In this document: piece after piece, positions 25,622-34,367 of the stretch | Numbering within the stretch: position 1 is the first letter of the stretch | Layout of the letters: every line of letters starts with the position of its first letter | DNA from: Sphingobium sp. TCM1 | GTDB lineage: Bacteria; Pseudomonadota; Alphaproteobacteria; Sphingomonadales; Sphingomonadaceae | NCBI RefSeq assembly: GCF_001650725.1 | Contig: NZ_LXVX01000038.1 | Span: 62,001-126,000, forward strand | Length of the DNA stretch: 64,000 nucleotides | Direction of reading: 5' to 3' | Program-made: the position numbers and the translations under genes | Notes under the pieces: model-generated | Seen by the model: the letters and a program-made list of their open reading frames with translations, nothing else | What the model was told of the DNA's origin: nothing | Databases searched by the model: none

Positions 25622-26535
25622 ATGCAGCGCCGCTGCTGGCGGGAGTGGAATTGGGCGGGACCAAGGTCTTCGTCCTGCGCGCGCGCGGACGCGAAATTTT
25701 CGAACGGGAGACGATCGCCACCACCACGGCGGACGAAACGCTGCCTGCCGCCGCCGCGATCCTGCACCGCTGGCAGGCGGAGGAACCGTTCGCCGCGCTG
25801 GGCATCGCCTCCTTCGGACCGCTGCGACTGGATCGCACCGCGCCCGACTTCGGCCATATGCTGCCTACGCCCAAGCCGGGATGGGTCGGCGCGGACATCT
25901 TTGGCGCCTTGGCAGGGGCCCTGCCTTGCCCCGCGCGCATCGACACCGACGTCAACGGCGCCGCCCTGGCGGAATGGCGCTGGGGCGCGGGCGCGCAATC
26001 CAGCCCGCCGTCGGACTGTCTCTGCTACCTCACCATCGGCACCGGCCTGGGTGGCGGCTTCGCCATGCAGGGCCGACCGCTGCACGGCGCGATGCATCCG
26101 GAACTCGGCCATATCCAGATCCGTCGCGCGCCGGGCGACGATTTCGCGGGCGCCTGCCCTTTCCATGGCGACTGTATCGAGGGGCTGGTCAGCGGCCCGG
26201 CGCTCGCCAGGCGGTTCGGCGCGCCCGGCGACCGGATCGCGGCCAACGATCCCCGCTGGGATCATGTCGCGCATGACATCGCCCAACTGGTCGGCACCCT
26301 GCTGCTCACCACGGCGGCGCGCCAGATACTGATCGGCGGCGGCGTCGGCATGGGCCGGCCGGAGCTGATGGACAGGGTGCGGGCCAAGCTGCTAGCGCAG
26401 CTCAACGGCTATCTGCCGTTCGTTACCCCGGACAGCATCGCCGCGATCGTCCGCGCCCCGGCGCTGGGCGATCAGGCCGGACCGCTCGGCGCGGTGGCCC
26501 TGGCCTGGAGCGCGCTGGAAGGCGTGCCGGAATAG
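25618..26535 (+). CDS. ROK-family fructokinase
   Basis: A 305-residue ROK sugar kinase. The N-terminal ATP motif is VELGGTKVFVL (residues 10-20) and the catalytic aspartate is in IDTDVNGAALAEW near residue 107. The ROK zinc cluster follows near 160-180 (H...CPFHGDC). CPFHGDCIEGLVSGPA is typical of the Zymomonas/Bacillus fructokinase branch, which phosphorylates fructose at C6. The gene overlaps the GH68 gene by four bases. The context (GH68 upstream, alpha-galactosidase downstream, SLC45-like transporter nearby) supports fructose from sucrose as substrate. Mannose or glucose cannot be excluded by sequence alone. Confidence 0.9.
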   Translation: MNAAPLLAGVELGGTKVFVLRARGREIFERETIATTTADETLPAAAAILHRWQAEEPFAALGIASFGPLRLDRTAPDFGHMLPTPKPGWVGADIFGALAGALPCPARIDTDVNGAALAEWRWGAGAQSSPPSDCLCYLTIGTGLGGGFAMQGRPLHGAMHPELGHIQIRRAPGDDFAGACPFHGDCIEGLVSGPALARRFGAPGDRIAANDPRWDHVAHDIAQLVGTLLLTTAARQILIGGGVGMGRPELMDRVRAKLLAQLNGYLPFVTPDSIAAIVRAPALGDQAGPLGAVALAWSALEGVPE

Positions 26536-26577
26536 CCGGCCCAACAGACAGGACAACATAGGAAGGCGGAAACGAGG

Positions 26578-28788
26578 ATGCGGATCGGACAGAGCTTGGC
26601 GATGACGGCCATGGCCATGATTTTCCTGTCGCCGGCGGCGGGCTGGGCCAAGGTGACGGCAAGCGCGGACGGGCGAACCATGCGGCTGGACGGCGGCGGC
26701 GTCACCTATGCGGTGGGCGTGGACGAAAAGGGCTATCTGCAACCGCTCTACTGGGGCGCCGCGCTGGATGCCGCCGCGCCCCTCGCGGCCAGGGCGCCCG
26801 GCGAATTGTCGGGCTTCGACCCGGCGGGATCGATCACGCCCCAGGAATATCCCGGACAGGGCGAAGGGCTGGTGAGCGAACCCGGCATCAAGGCCGTGTT
26901 CGCCGACGGCAATCGCGACCTGGTGCTCAAATATCGCGGCCACAAGGTCGCGGGGGAGACGCTGACCGTGGAACTGGCGGACATCCGCCGGCCGCTGACC
27001 GTCACGCTCCGCTACGCGATCGACCCGGCGACCGGCATCCTGTCCCGTTCCGCCAGCGTCCGCAATGGCGACAGCCGGCCGGTCCGGATCGACCAGATGG
27101 CTGCGGCCACCTATATGTTGCCCACGGGCGAAGATTATCGTCTTCATTATCTGACCGGCCGCCACGCCGCCGAATGGTCGCAGATGGCCGTGCCCGTCAC
27201 CCCCGCCCTCACCGTACTGGAAAGCCGCCGCGGTTCGACCGGACATGGCAACCAGCCCTGGTTCGCCATCGGCCGGGACGGCAGGACAAGCGAAACAAAC
27301 GGCCCCGTCTGGTTCGGCGCGCTCGCCTGGTCCGGTTCCTTCCGCATCGCCGTGGGGGCCGACAATCTGGGCCGGGTACGCATCAGCGGCGGCTATAATC
27401 CCTATGACTTCGCCTGGTCGCTCAGGCCCGGAGAGACGCTCGAAACGCCCGTCTTCCATAGCGGCTATACCGCCGGCGGCATGGGCGACGCGTCGCGGCG
27501 CTTCCACGCCTTCCAGCGGGCGAACATCATTCCCGGCGGGACCGGGGCAAGGATTCGCCCGGTCCTCTACAATAGCTGGGAAGCCACCACCTTCAACGTG
27601 ACCGAGGCCGGGCAGATGGCGCTTGCCGAAAAGGCGGCAAGGATCGGCGTGGAGCGTTTCGTGGTCGATGACGGCTGGTTCGGCGCGCGCGACGATGACA
27701 AGGCGGGGCTTGGCGACTGGACGGTCAACCGCCGAAAATTCCCCAACGGGCTGAAGCCGCTGATCGACCGGGTCAAGGCGCTGGGCATGGATTTCGGCCT
27801 GTGGGTCGAACCGGAAATGGTGAACGTCAACAGCGACCTCTATCGCGCGCATCCCGACTGGGTGCTGAACTTTCCCGATCGGCCACGCACCGAGGGGCGC
27901 AACCAGCTGGTGCTCAACCTCGCCCGCACCGACGTGCGCGACCATCTTCTGGCCGTGCTCGACCGGCTGGTCAGCGAAAATGACATCGCCTTCCTCAAAT
28001 GGGACTATAACCGCAACTGGACGGAGGCCGGCTGGCCCGAGGCCGCAGCGGGGGATCAGCAGCGCTTGCAGGTCGAATATGTCCGCAATCTCTACCATAT
28101 TCTCGCCGAACTGCGCCGTCGCCATCCGGGGCTGGAGATCGAGGGCTGTTCGGGCGGCGGCGGCCGGATCGACCTTGGCATCATGGGCCTGACCGACCAG
28201 AGCTGGACCTCCGACAATACCGATCCCTATGACCGCCTCCTCATCCAGGACGGCTTCACCCGCGCCTATGCGCCCTCGATCATGATGGCATGGGTCACCG
28301 ACAGCCCCAATTGGGGCAACGGCCGGGAAACGAGTCTCGACTATCGCTTCCTGTCCGCGATGCAGGGCAGCCTGGGCATCGGCGCCAATCTGGATCATTG
28401 GCAGGACGCCGACTTCGCGACCGCGCGCAAGTGGATCGCGGCGTACAAGAGCATCCGGCAGACCGTCCAGCGCGGCGACCTGTATCGCATCGCCTCACCC
28501 CTGCCCGGCACGGCGACATCCGCCACCGTCTATGTCTCCCCCGACAAGGGTCAGGCCGTGCTCTTCCAGATGCTGCACAGCTCCCTGTTCCGCGACAATG
28601 TGGCGGCGATCACGGTCGAAGGGCTGGACCCCGCGCGCCGCTACCGGGTGCGGATGCTCGACGGCGCGGCGCTGCCGGACGGCGTGCCGGCCCAGGCGAG
28701 CGGCGTCTACTGGATGGAACAGGGGCTGAAGGCGAAGCTGAAGGGGGATTATAAGGGCGCGGCCTTCCTGTTCGACGCCGTTCGCTAG
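26578..28788 (+). CDS. GH36 alpha-galactosidase, exported
   Basis: A 736-residue alpha-galactosidase with a signal peptide (cleavage near AAGWA, residue 24). GH36 segments are in order: RFVVDDGWFGARDDD near 360, FGLWVEPEMVN near 405, FLKWDYNR with nucleophile D476, EGCSGGGGRID near 520, and WTSDNTDPYDR with acid/base D546. A C-terminal beta-sandwich closes the protein at the family's usual length. It would cut terminal alpha-1,6-galactose from raffinose or melibiose in the periplasm, leaving sucrose for the GH68 enzyme. It lies 42 bases after the kinase gene, in the same operon. Its TAG stop is the first CTAG of the palindromic element at 28785. Confidence 0.93.
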   Translation: MRIGQSLAMTAMAMIFLSPAAGWAKVTASADGRTMRLDGGGVTYAVGVDEKGYLQPLYWGAALDAAAPLAARAPGELSGFDPAGSITPQEYPGQGEGLVSEPGIKAVFADGNRDLVLKYRGHKVAGETLTVELADIRRPLTVTLRYAIDPATGILSRSASVRNGDSRPVRIDQMAAATYMLPTGEDYRLHYLTGRHAAEWSQMAVPVTPALTVLESRRGSTGHGNQPWFAIGRDGRTSETNGPVWFGALAWSGSFRIAVGADNLGRVRISGGYNPYDFAWSLRPGETLETPVFHSGYTAGGMGDASRRFHAFQRANIIPGGTGARIRPVLYNSWEATTFNVTEAGQMALAEKAARIGVERFVVDDGWFGARDDDKAGLGDWTVNRRKFPNGLKPLIDRVKALGMDFGLWVEPEMVNVNSDLYRAHPDWVLNFPDRPRTEGRNQLVLNLARTDVRDHLLAVLDRLVSENDIAFLKWDYNRNWTEAGWPEAAAGDQQRLQVEYVRNLYHILAELRRRHPGLEIEGCSGGGGRIDLGIMGLTDQSWTSDNTDPYDRLLIQDGFTRAYAPSIMMAWVTDSPNWGNGRETSLDYRFLSAMQGSLGIGANLDHWQDADFATARKWIAAYKSIRQTVQRGDLYRIASPLPGTATSATVYVSPDKGQAVLFQMLHSSLFRDNVAAITVEGLDPARRYRVRMLDGAALPDGVPAQASGVYWMEQGLKAKLKGDYKGAAFLFDAVR

Positions 28789-28863
28789 TGGATTGATTTT
28801 GACATTTGCATCCCTTGGCGGCCGGGATCGGTCTGCAAATGTCAAAATCGTAAAATCCACTAG
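28785..28863. repeat. Palindromic repeat element, copy 1
   Basis: The left arm (28785-28810) reads CTAGTGGATT then GATTTTGACATTTGCA. The right arm (28834-28863) is its full reverse complement with four extra bases. All 26 bases of the left arm pair, giving a long hairpin with a 23-base loop. The outer CTAG provides the TAG stop of the GH36 gene. Confidence 0.8.
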
Positions 28864-28875
28864 AATCCATGATTT

Positions 28876-28954
28876 CCAGTGGTCCTGAAAAGAGTCTGAC
28901 ATTCGACTGTAACCTGGGTTCAAACGGTATCGAATGTCAGGATCGGACCACTAG
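28876..28954. repeat. Palindromic repeat element, copy 2
   Basis: A second inverted repeat twelve bases after the first. The left arm (28876-28906) has CCAGTGGTCC and CTGACATTCGA. The right arm (28930-28954) is the reverse complement, CTAGTGGTCC and CTGACATTCGA, with an unequal internal loop. It shares the CTAGTGG...TGACATT pattern with copy 1. Its outer CTAG provides the stop of the minus-strand gene. Confidence 0.78.
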
Positions 28955-30492
28955 AAGCGCGGCGTCCGCACGTCGAAGGCGATCGACAGCCGCTCGCCAT
29001 CGTCGAAGGGGATGGTCCCGTGCCAGAGCGTCGAGGGGAACAGGACCAGTCGCCCGACGCCCGGCTCGATCGCGCTGAAGGGCGCCAGATCCAGGCCGAG
29101 TTCCGGCGGCGGCGTCCCGAAACGCAGCCACCCCGCCGGCGCCATGCCCAGCATCGCCGGTTCCGGCAACGACACATAGAGCGCCGAACTGATCCAGCCG
29201 GCGGGATGGCTGTGCGCGGCATGATAGCCTTGGGCGCTGAGCCGCACCGACCAGCTTCCCGCGAACATCACCTCTCCGCGCGGTGTCCCCAGCAGCGGAT
29301 GCCCCGGTTCGGGCGGCGGCAGCGCGTCGACATAGTCCCTCGCCGCCGCCTCGATCGCGGATCGTACCTGGCGGACGACCGGCTCATGCCGGAACAGCAG
29401 CGGCCTGTCCGTCTGGGTGCCGCCGCGCACCGACTGGTCGGGATAGGGCGCCGCCGCGCCATGGAGCGTGCGCAGCAGCGCACCCAGTTCCTCCAGTGCC
29501 ACCATGTCCAGACCAATCTGGCTGACGCTGATGAATTGCTCCGGCCGATCCAGCCAGGATGCGCGATCATCCCCCAGCAGTCGCCAGCTCAGGGACAGAT
29601 AGGGCCAGAACAGCGACGCCGCCGGCGTGCCGATTTGCGCCCATGCCAGCCCGGCCGCCCGGTCCGGCGCGCCGCAGCGCAGCGCATGGCGCACCTGCGC
29701 CAGCATCAGGCCGGGATCGCCACTCGCGGCATGGCCATCGAACAGGTCGGGCCGATCCTGCGCCTCGCCCGATTCGGCCGCGAGATAGAGGCCCGCGACC
29801 TCGATCGCGGGCGCATCCCCGCACGCCCGCCTTGCCTGCGCCAGCACGTCGCGCGCGCCCGCCCAGTCCTTCGTCTTGGCGCGCCAATGGAACCACGCCA
29901 TCCAGAGCGCCAGATTGCGCGGCTGGAGCGCCGCCGCCGCCGCGAAGCCGCCATCCTCCCGGCCCTTGATGCCGCACAGCCGGCCCAGCGTGGCCCGATA
30001 GGCCTGTCCCTCGACCCAGCCGGGGCGGTCGGCCAGCGCCCGGTCCAGCAGCGCCAACGCCCCGGCCCCCTCACCCTCAGCCGCGAGCGCGCCCGCCTGC
30101 CCCCGGATCAGTCCCGGATCGTCCGGCGCCAGCCGGCGCGCGGCCGCGAAATCGGCCGCGGCGGTCCGCCCGGTCTCGTAGCGCAGCTGCGCGATCAGCG
30201 CCTGCGCGCGGGCATCATCCGCCGCTCGCCGGACAGCCTCCTGCGCGGCCCGCAGCGCCGCCTCGTGCGACTGCTCCTCGCGCAGCAGCAGCGCGCGTAG
30301 CCAATGCAGCCGGGCCGAGTCGGGCCACCGATCCGACAGACGATCGAAGCAAGGCAGCGCCCACGCCGCCGTTCCGGCGCGCAGCGCGGCAAAGGCCGCA
30401 GCCTCGGCTTCGATCAGCCACGCCGCCGCATCCGCCGCCCTGAAAGACGGCTGTCGCGCCGCAAGGTCTGAAAAAACCGCGTCTTTCTCCAC
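28951..30492 (-). CDS. TPR-repeat protein with C-terminal 2OG-Fe(II) oxygenase-like domain
   Basis: A 513-residue protein. Residues about 20-320 are alanine-rich helical repeats of TPR character (for example ARLHWLRALLLREEQSHEAALRAAQEAV and GAGALALLDRALADRPGWVEG). The last 170 residues look like a putative 2OG-Fe(II) oxygenase: GYHAAHSHPAGWISSALYVSLPEP, later LVLFPSTLWHGTIPF and RLSIAFDV, which give candidate iron histidines and the 2-oxoglutarate arginine. The GTG at 30492 is chosen because GGGGAGG lies six bases upstream; a longer frame would read through the operators. It is divergent from the TonB receptor, a common sphingomonad arrangement for such proteins. Its substrate is unknown. Confidence 0.75.
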   Translation of the reverse strand: MEKDAVFSDLAARQPSFRAADAAAWLIEAEAAAFAALRAGTAAWALPCFDRLSDRWPDSARLHWLRALLLREEQSHEAALRAAQEAVRRAADDARAQALIAQLRYETGRTAAADFAAARRLAPDDPGLIRGQAGALAAEGEGAGALALLDRALADRPGWVEGQAYRATLGRLCGIKGREDGGFAAAAALQPRNLALWMAWFHWRAKTKDWAGARDVLAQARRACGDAPAIEVAGLYLAAESGEAQDRPDLFDGHAASGDPGLMLAQVRHALRCGAPDRAAGLAWAQIGTPAASLFWPYLSLSWRLLGDDRASWLDRPEQFISVSQIGLDMVALEELGALLRTLHGAAAPYPDQSVRGGTQTDRPLLFRHEPVVRQVRSAIEAAARDYVDALPPPEPGHPLLGTPRGEVMFAGSWSVRLSAQGYHAAHSHPAGWISSALYVSLPEPAMLGMAPAGWLRFGTPPPELGLDLAPFSAIEPGVGRLVLFPSTLWHGTIPFDDGERLSIAFDVRTPRF

Positions 30493-30575
30493 ACCGACCC
30501 TCCCCACGCCCCGACCCGTCAGCCTGTTTGCCGGCCATGATATACGGCGTCCGACGCGACATCGCCAATTTAATC

Positions 30576-30626
30576 TGCAAACGTTTGCATAAATCCGTTG
30601 CAAAGGTTTGCAGATGAGCCTATCAA
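30576..30626 (+). promoter_or_regulatory. TonB-receptor promoter with two LacI-type operators
   Basis: TGCAAACGTTTGCA (30576-30589), a perfect 14-bp palindrome, and TGCAAAGGTTTGCA (30599-30612) lie 23 bases centre to centre, about two helical turns. The second overlaps TTGCAA (30598-30603), which is 17 bases from TATCAA (30621-30626). The first operator could also act on the divergent TPR/oxygenase gene. Confidence 0.78.
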
Positions 30627-30678
30627 GAATCCGTCACCGACCGCAGACAATGCGCGGCGGCCTTTCCTGGAGGGGATC

Positions 30679-33183
30679 ATGAAGACTCATTTTCGCTACA
30701 CCTGCATTTCCACCGCCGCCCTGGCCATGGCGTGCGTGACCGCGACCGGCCACGCGCAGGATGCGGCGCCCGCCGAAGCGCAGGCCGCCGAGCAGCCCGC
30801 CCCTGTCAGCGGCGAGGATATCGTCGTCACCGCCGCGGCGGGCGACAAGTCCCGCTTCCGTTCGTCCATCTCCGTCTCCCAGATCAGCCAGGACGCGATC
30901 CAGAATTTCACGCCCCGGTCGGAAGCCGAAGTGCTGCGCTCGATCCCCGGCCTTCAGCCATCGGACACGGCGGGCCCCGGCGGCAACGCCAATATCGGCG
31001 TGCGTGGCATCCCCGTCTCCACCGGCGGATCGGAATATGTCGCGTTGCAGGAGGACGGCCTGCCCGTCACCCTGTTCGGTGACATCCAGTTCGGCAACAA
31101 CGACTATTGGCTGCGCTTCGACCAGAATGTCGAGCGGGTCGAAGCCGTGCGCGGCGGCTCCGCCTCCACCTTCGCCAGCCAGGCGCCGGGCGCGGTCGTC
31201 AACTATATCAGCAAGACGGGCGACAAGGAGGGCGGCGCGATCGCCCTGTCCAAGGGGGTCGGCTTCCGCGAGACCCGTATCGACTTCGACTATGGCGGCC
31301 CGATCAGCGACACGCTGCGCTTCCATGTGGGCGGCTATGCCCGCGAAGGCGGCGGCCCCACCAACGAGGATTTCAACGTCCTGCGCGGCTATCAGGTTAA
31401 GGCGAACCTGACCAAGGATTTCGACGACGGCAAGGGTTTCATCCGCTTCCATTTCAAGCGGCTTGATGAACATGCCCCGACCAACACCACCATGCCTTCG
31501 CTCGTGACGATCGACGGCAACAAGATCACCGATTTCAAGCCGCTGCCCAATTTCGACGCTCGCGACGGGTCGACCTATTCCATCTACAACCGCCAGTTCC
31601 AATATGTGAATCGCGACGGCCAGCTCTCCACCGCCGACATGAACGGCATCCATCCCAAGGTGACGTCGGTCGGCGCGCAGTTCCACTATGAGCTGAGCGA
31701 CCTGCTGACGGTCGACAATAATTTCCGCTATACCGACATGAGCGGCAGCTTCACCACGCAGTTCCTGAACGTTGCCACCACCGCCAGCGTGCTCGGGTCG
31801 ACGGTGAACGGCCAGACCGTCGGCGCGATCCGCTACGCCGCCGGCCCGCAGCTGGGGCAGGCCTATACCGGCACCTATCTCAACAATAATCCGAACATCA
31901 ACACGCTGATGAAGGACATGGGCAGCATCGCCAACAATCTGGCGCTGACGGGCAAGTTCGATGTCGGCGCGGGCCGGGTCACGGTCCAGGCCGGCTGGTT
32001 CCACATGAGCCAGAACATCGTCCAGGACTGGCATGTCAATCGCCAGTATAGCGCGCTCGAAGGCGAAAATCCGGCCCCGCTCAATCTCTTCTCGACCACC
32101 GGGGTTCAGCTGACGGCGGCGGGCCAGGCCGGCTTCAACGACAATTGGGGGCCATGCTGCGCCCGTACCGTCGACCTCAAATATACCGACGACGCGCCCT
32201 TCCTGTCGGTCAATTATTCGGGCGGTGGGTTCGATCTCGACGCCAGCATCCGGTACGACCGGGTGCGGGGCGAAGGCACGGCGCAGGCCGGCGTCCCCGG
32301 CCCGGACTATGTCGTCAGCGACGAAACGGGCACCGCGACCCTGCCGTCCATGCTGCCGGGCGGACCGATCGAGCGGATCAACTACAAGCGCAGCTACACC
32401 AGCTGGTCGATCGGCGCGCTCTACGCGATCGACGGCAACAACAGCATTTTCGCCCGCGTCAGCCGGGGCGGCCGCTTCAATGCGGATCGCCGCACGCTGG
32501 GCGGAAATTTCAATGCCGACGGGTCGCTCAACAGCCAGGGCGCCAGCACCGCCATCAATTTCCTGAACCAGCAGGAAATCGGCGTGAAGCATCGTGGCTA
32601 TGTCGGCGGGTCGGGCAATTACTCGGTGGAAATCACCGGCTTTCGCTCGACCCTCACCGAAAACAACTATGACTTCACGCGGATCAACAATCCTCCGCCG
32701 AACAACGACCCCAATATCTCAAATGATTATCGGTCCTGGGGTATCGAACTCACCGGTCGTCTCAACATCGACAAATTCCATCTCGCGGTCGATGCGACAT
32801 GGGTGAATCCCAAGATCAAGGACAGCGCGACCGCCGCGCTGGTCGGCAACCGGCCCGGCGGCATCCCCAAGCTGACCTACCTGATCTCGCCTTCCTATGA
32901 TGCGGGCCTGTTCGCGGTCGGCCTGTCGGCCAGCGGCCAGACGAGCGCGCCGAACGACGACTTCAACCTCTACACCGTGCGCGGCACGACCTTCTTCAAC
33001 GGCTTCATCAAGGTGCGGCCGGTGGAAAATCTGGAACTGGGCCTCAACGCCAACAACATCTTCGACACGCTGGGCTATCGCGGCGGCGGCCAGTTGCTGC
33101 CGATCAGCGCGACGAGCGGCATCTTCCAGAACAGCGCGGTCTATGGCCGCACGGTGACGGCCTCGATCCGCTACAACTTCTGA
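30679..33183 (+). CDS. TonB-dependent outer-membrane receptor
   Basis: An 834-residue receptor. A signal peptide ends at GHAQ near residue 26, followed by an Ala/Pro linker and GEDIVVTAAAGD, a TonB-box-like segment. The plug domain runs from about residue 60 to 170 (IPGLQPSDTAGPGGNANIGVRGI; VERVEAVRGGSASTF) and the beta-barrel to the end, closing with ASIRYNF, where the terminal phenylalanine is the usual OMP insertion signal. The start at 30679 follows TGGAGGGGATC. Divergent from a TPR/oxygenase gene and next to LacI and MFS genes, it is the likely importer of the oligosaccharide used by the GH68/GH36 operon. A hairpin terminator follows at 33251. Confidence 0.93.
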   Translation: MKTHFRYTCISTAALAMACVTATGHAQDAAPAEAQAAEQPAPVSGEDIVVTAAAGDKSRFRSSISVSQISQDAIQNFTPRSEAEVLRSIPGLQPSDTAGPGGNANIGVRGIPVSTGGSEYVALQEDGLPVTLFGDIQFGNNDYWLRFDQNVERVEAVRGGSASTFASQAPGAVVNYISKTGDKEGGAIALSKGVGFRETRIDFDYGGPISDTLRFHVGGYAREGGGPTNEDFNVLRGYQVKANLTKDFDDGKGFIRFHFKRLDEHAPTNTTMPSLVTIDGNKITDFKPLPNFDARDGSTYSIYNRQFQYVNRDGQLSTADMNGIHPKVTSVGAQFHYELSDLLTVDNNFRYTDMSGSFTTQFLNVATTASVLGSTVNGQTVGAIRYAAGPQLGQAYTGTYLNNNPNINTLMKDMGSIANNLALTGKFDVGAGRVTVQAGWFHMSQNIVQDWHVNRQYSALEGENPAPLNLFSTTGVQLTAAGQAGFNDNWGPCCARTVDLKYTDDAPFLSVNYSGGGFDLDASIRYDRVRGEGTAQAGVPGPDYVVSDETGTATLPSMLPGGPIERINYKRSYTSWSIGALYAIDGNNSIFARVSRGGRFNADRRTLGGNFNADGSLNSQGASTAINFLNQQEIGVKHRGYVGGSGNYSVEITGFRSTLTENNYDFTRINNPPPNNDPNISNDYRSWGIELTGRLNIDKFHLAVDATWVNPKIKDSATAALVGNRPGGIPKLTYLISPSYDAGLFAVGLSASGQTSAPNDDFNLYTVRGTTFFNGFIKVRPVENLELGLNANNIFDTLGYRGGGQLLPISATSGIFQNSAVYGRTVTASIRYNF

Positions 33184-33250
33184 CCTCTCCGACGCCGGAG
33201 CCGGGCCGTTCTCCTCCCCCAATTCGGGATCGGCCCCTCCGGACGATACT

Positions 33251-33284
33251 GGCCCGGTTCCTCGTGAACCGGGCCTTTTCTTGT
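33251..33284 (+). terminator. Intrinsic terminator after the TonB receptor gene
   Basis: A perfect 10-bp stem, GGCCCGGTTC / GAACCGGGCC, with a five-base loop is followed by TTTTCTTGTTTT. It lies between the TonB receptor gene and the converging LacI gene. Confidence 0.92.
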
Positions 33285-33299
33285 TTTGGGGGAGCCGGG

Positions 33300-34313
33300 T
33301 CAGCTCGATTCGCGCACGATGATGTCCGGCGCGATCTGGATCGATTCCGGCTGCTCACCCGCCAGCCGCTGGCACAACAGGTCGACCAGCAGCGCCGCGC
33401 CGTGCTGAATGTCCTGCCTCACCGTCGTCAGCGGCGGATTGGCCAGCCGGGCCAGGGGGACATCGTCGAACCCCACCACCGACATCTGGTCGGGAACGCG
33501 GATGTCCCGTTCGGCGGCCGCGGTGATGACGCTCATTGCCGTCACGTCCGAAGCGGCGAATATCCCGTCGGGCCGATGCCCCGCCGCGAAATAGTCGGCG
33601 GCGACGCGATAGCTCGCTTCGGGCGTCACATGGGCATGGACCAGATCGACCTGCCCCCGCACATCCTCCGGCAGCGCCGAAAGGAACCCTTCATACCGCG
33701 CGGCGAACTCGGGCACCGCAACATTGCCGAAATAGGCGAGCCGCCTGCGCCCCCGCTCCAGCAGATGCCGCGCCGCCAGCCTGCCGCCCTCCTCATTGTC
33801 GGTACCGACCGTCAGATAGCGGTTGCGCGCGGCGTAGGCGCCCCAGATGACCATCGGGCTGTAATGGGCCGCCGTACGGTCCAGCACCGCGCCCTGGTCG
33901 GACTGGCCGATGATGATGACGCCGTCGACACGGCCGCCGCGAATGAAAGTGTCGAGCCAGTCGTCCCCGGTCGGCAACACGCGCGACAGCAACAGGTCAT
34001 AGCCCCTTTCGGTCAGCTCGTCCGCCAGGAAGCCCAGCATCGCCATGAAGAAGGGATCGGACAGATGTTGTCCGCGCTCATGGCCCAAAGGCAGTAGCAC
34101 CGCGATCGCGCCGGTGCGCCCGAGCCGCAGATTCTGCGCCGCGACATTGAGCTGGAAACCATGGCGGGCGGCCAGATCCTGGATGCGTTGCCGCGTATCC
34201 TTGTTAAGCGCTCCCTTCGATGTCAGCGCGCGCGAGACGGTCGATACCGAAACGCCCGCGATACGCGCGAGATCGGTGATGCTCTTCACCGGGCCATCAG
34301 ATTTATCCGTCAT
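33300..34313 (-). CDS. LacI/GalR-family transcriptional repressor
   Basis: A 337-residue repressor. The helix-turn-helix and hinge are residues 9-65 (SITDLARIAGVSVSTVSRAL..., then the hinge segment LNVAAQNLRLGRTGAIAVLLP). The remainder is the periplasmic-binding-protein-like sugar sensor (DGVIIIGQSD near 130, DGIFAASDVTAMSVI near 240, VPDQMSVVGFDD near 275). LacI proteins with this hinge commonly bind AANCGNTT-centred palindromes. Four such sites lie at three promoters in the locus, including the one for this gene's own operon with the MFS transporter 54 bases upstream. AAGGGC precedes the ATG. The inducer is probably the imported oligosaccharide or a breakdown product. Confidence 0.93.
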   Translation of the reverse strand: MTDKSDGPVKSITDLARIAGVSVSTVSRALTSKGALNKDTRQRIQDLAARHGFQLNVAAQNLRLGRTGAIAVLLPLGHERGQHLSDPFFMAMLGFLADELTERGYDLLLSRVLPTGDDWLDTFIRGGRVDGVIIIGQSDQGAVLDRTAAHYSPMVIWGAYAARNRYLTVGTDNEEGGRLAARHLLERGRRRLAYFGNVAVPEFAARYEGFLSALPEDVRGQVDLVHAHVTPEASYRVAADYFAAGHRPDGIFAASDVTAMSVITAAAERDIRVPDQMSVVGFDDVPLARLANPPLTTVRQDIQHGAALLVDLLCQRLAGEQPESIQIAPDIIVRESS

Positions 34314-34367
34314 GCCCTTCTTCTAAGGCCATGAACGACATAGGACAATCCGCCGCCGCGAAGCCGA

